Positions 63,652 to 64,000 of a DNA stretch of 64,000 nt are shown piece by piece (the first letter of the stretch is position 1; each line of letters opens with the position of its first letter). The stretch lies in assembly GCA_016584305.1 (NCBI GenBank), contig JACEEZ010019854.1:100606-164605 (forward strand), read 5' to 3'. This DNA comes from Chionoecetes opilio (lineage: Eukaryota > Arthropoda > Malacostraca > Decapoda > Majidae). The translations under genes and the position numbers were made by a program. The notes beneath the pieces were generated by a model that worked only from the letters and a program-made list of their open reading frames with translations, did no database searches and was not told the origin of the DNA.

Positions 63652-64000
63652 TTCTCTCTCTCTCTCTTGAGAGAGAGATTCGTTAAAAGCTAAATTCGTT
63701 GAAAGCAAAAATAAAGAAAAATATGCTCGATGATTATTTGTAGTTTTTTTGTGCGTGTGTATATATTAGGTTTATGTATTAATTATAAATATATGTTTAC
63801 ACGTTTGTTTACATTTTCAAGTATATTTTTTGGGTAATAATGGACGAGAGTTTCGCGGTCGTTTTCAGAGACACAGACTATTTTTTCTTGGCCTACAATA
63901 GGTGCTTGTTCTAATGGTGCTTGTTTTATTTTGCGCAAACCAAAAAAAAAAGAAAAAATGAAACCTAACCTAACCTTATGTTTTAATGAAACCTAACCTA
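63652..64000. other. Terminal AT-rich sequence with CCTAA runs
   Basis: A (TC)n/(GA)n hairpin at about 63654-63678, then AT-rich sequence. It ends with two CCTAACCTAACCT-type runs separated by TATGTTTTAATGAAA, reminiscent of interstitial telomere-like repeats. Confidence 0.5.

Noticed and set aside
63960..64000. True telomere at the right edge
   Set aside because: Only a few CCTAA words interrupted by other sequence; similar runs occur internally in a MITE family.

Overview
The window looks like repeat-dominated nuclear DNA of an arthropod, most plausibly a decapod crustacean. The reasons are very abundant microsatellites, short interstitial (TTAGG)/(CCTAA) runs that match the arthropod telomere word, many tRNA-headed SINEs, and a mixture of CR1/L2-like, RTE-like and I/Jockey-like LINEs with dense nests of small terminal-inverted-repeat (TIR) elements. 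The species assignment is inference. No prokaryotic operon, rRNA gene, CRISPR array or intact tRNA gene is visible. The only credible host coding sequence is the 3' terminal exon of a ten-finger C2H2 zinc-finger gene (18320-19393, + strand) with a poly(A) signal at 19570.

Layout. 0-3 kb: 52-bp and 10-bp minisatellites, then long (GTT)n and (TCC)n tracts. 3-12 kb: TTAA-flanked MITEs, a pogo/Tigger-like element, three copies of a CCGTAGATAAC-ended family (one holding a nested MITE), LINE 3' ends, and a 259-bp-arm palindrome at 9958-10541. 12-18 kb: a tRNA-Val-headed SINE, a MITE family with 8-bp target duplications, one copy of which is split by a 640-bp near-perfect palindrome, and further TIR elements. 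18-20 kb: the zinc-finger exon. 20-27 kb: a decayed minus-strand LINE head to head with a plus-strand LINE, which is split by an RTE-like insertion with 8-bp duplications. 27-32 kb: nested MITEs, CR1/L2-like fragments, and a palindromic Tc1-like element carrying the same short helix-turn-helix ORF on both arms. 32-35 kb: a decayed P-element/THAP9-like transposase split by two MITEs.

36.6-41 kb: a large satellite of 46-bp monomers (and a 33-bp derivative) that changes orientation twice and has no stop codon in any of three frames on one strand. 41-46 kb: a second copy of the minus-strand LINE, TTAA MITEs and foldbacks. 46.6-52.0 kb: a nearly full-length I-clade-like LINE (ORF1 with CCHC knuckles; ORF2 with endonuclease, reverse transcriptase and RNase H) inserted into a MITE with a 12-bp duplication. 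53-61 kb: one LINE tail dismembered by two large inverted-repeat elements, one enclosing a reverse transcriptase. 61-64 kb: LINE scraps, a SINE inside another tRNA-like repeat, and unassigned sequence.

Most sequence can be read as a succession of insertions into older insertions, and several empty and filled sites can be compared directly inside the window. The most striking general pattern is that unrelated DNA-transposon families repeatedly occur as symmetric inverted duplications. All family assignments come from reading motifs by eye; no database search was run.
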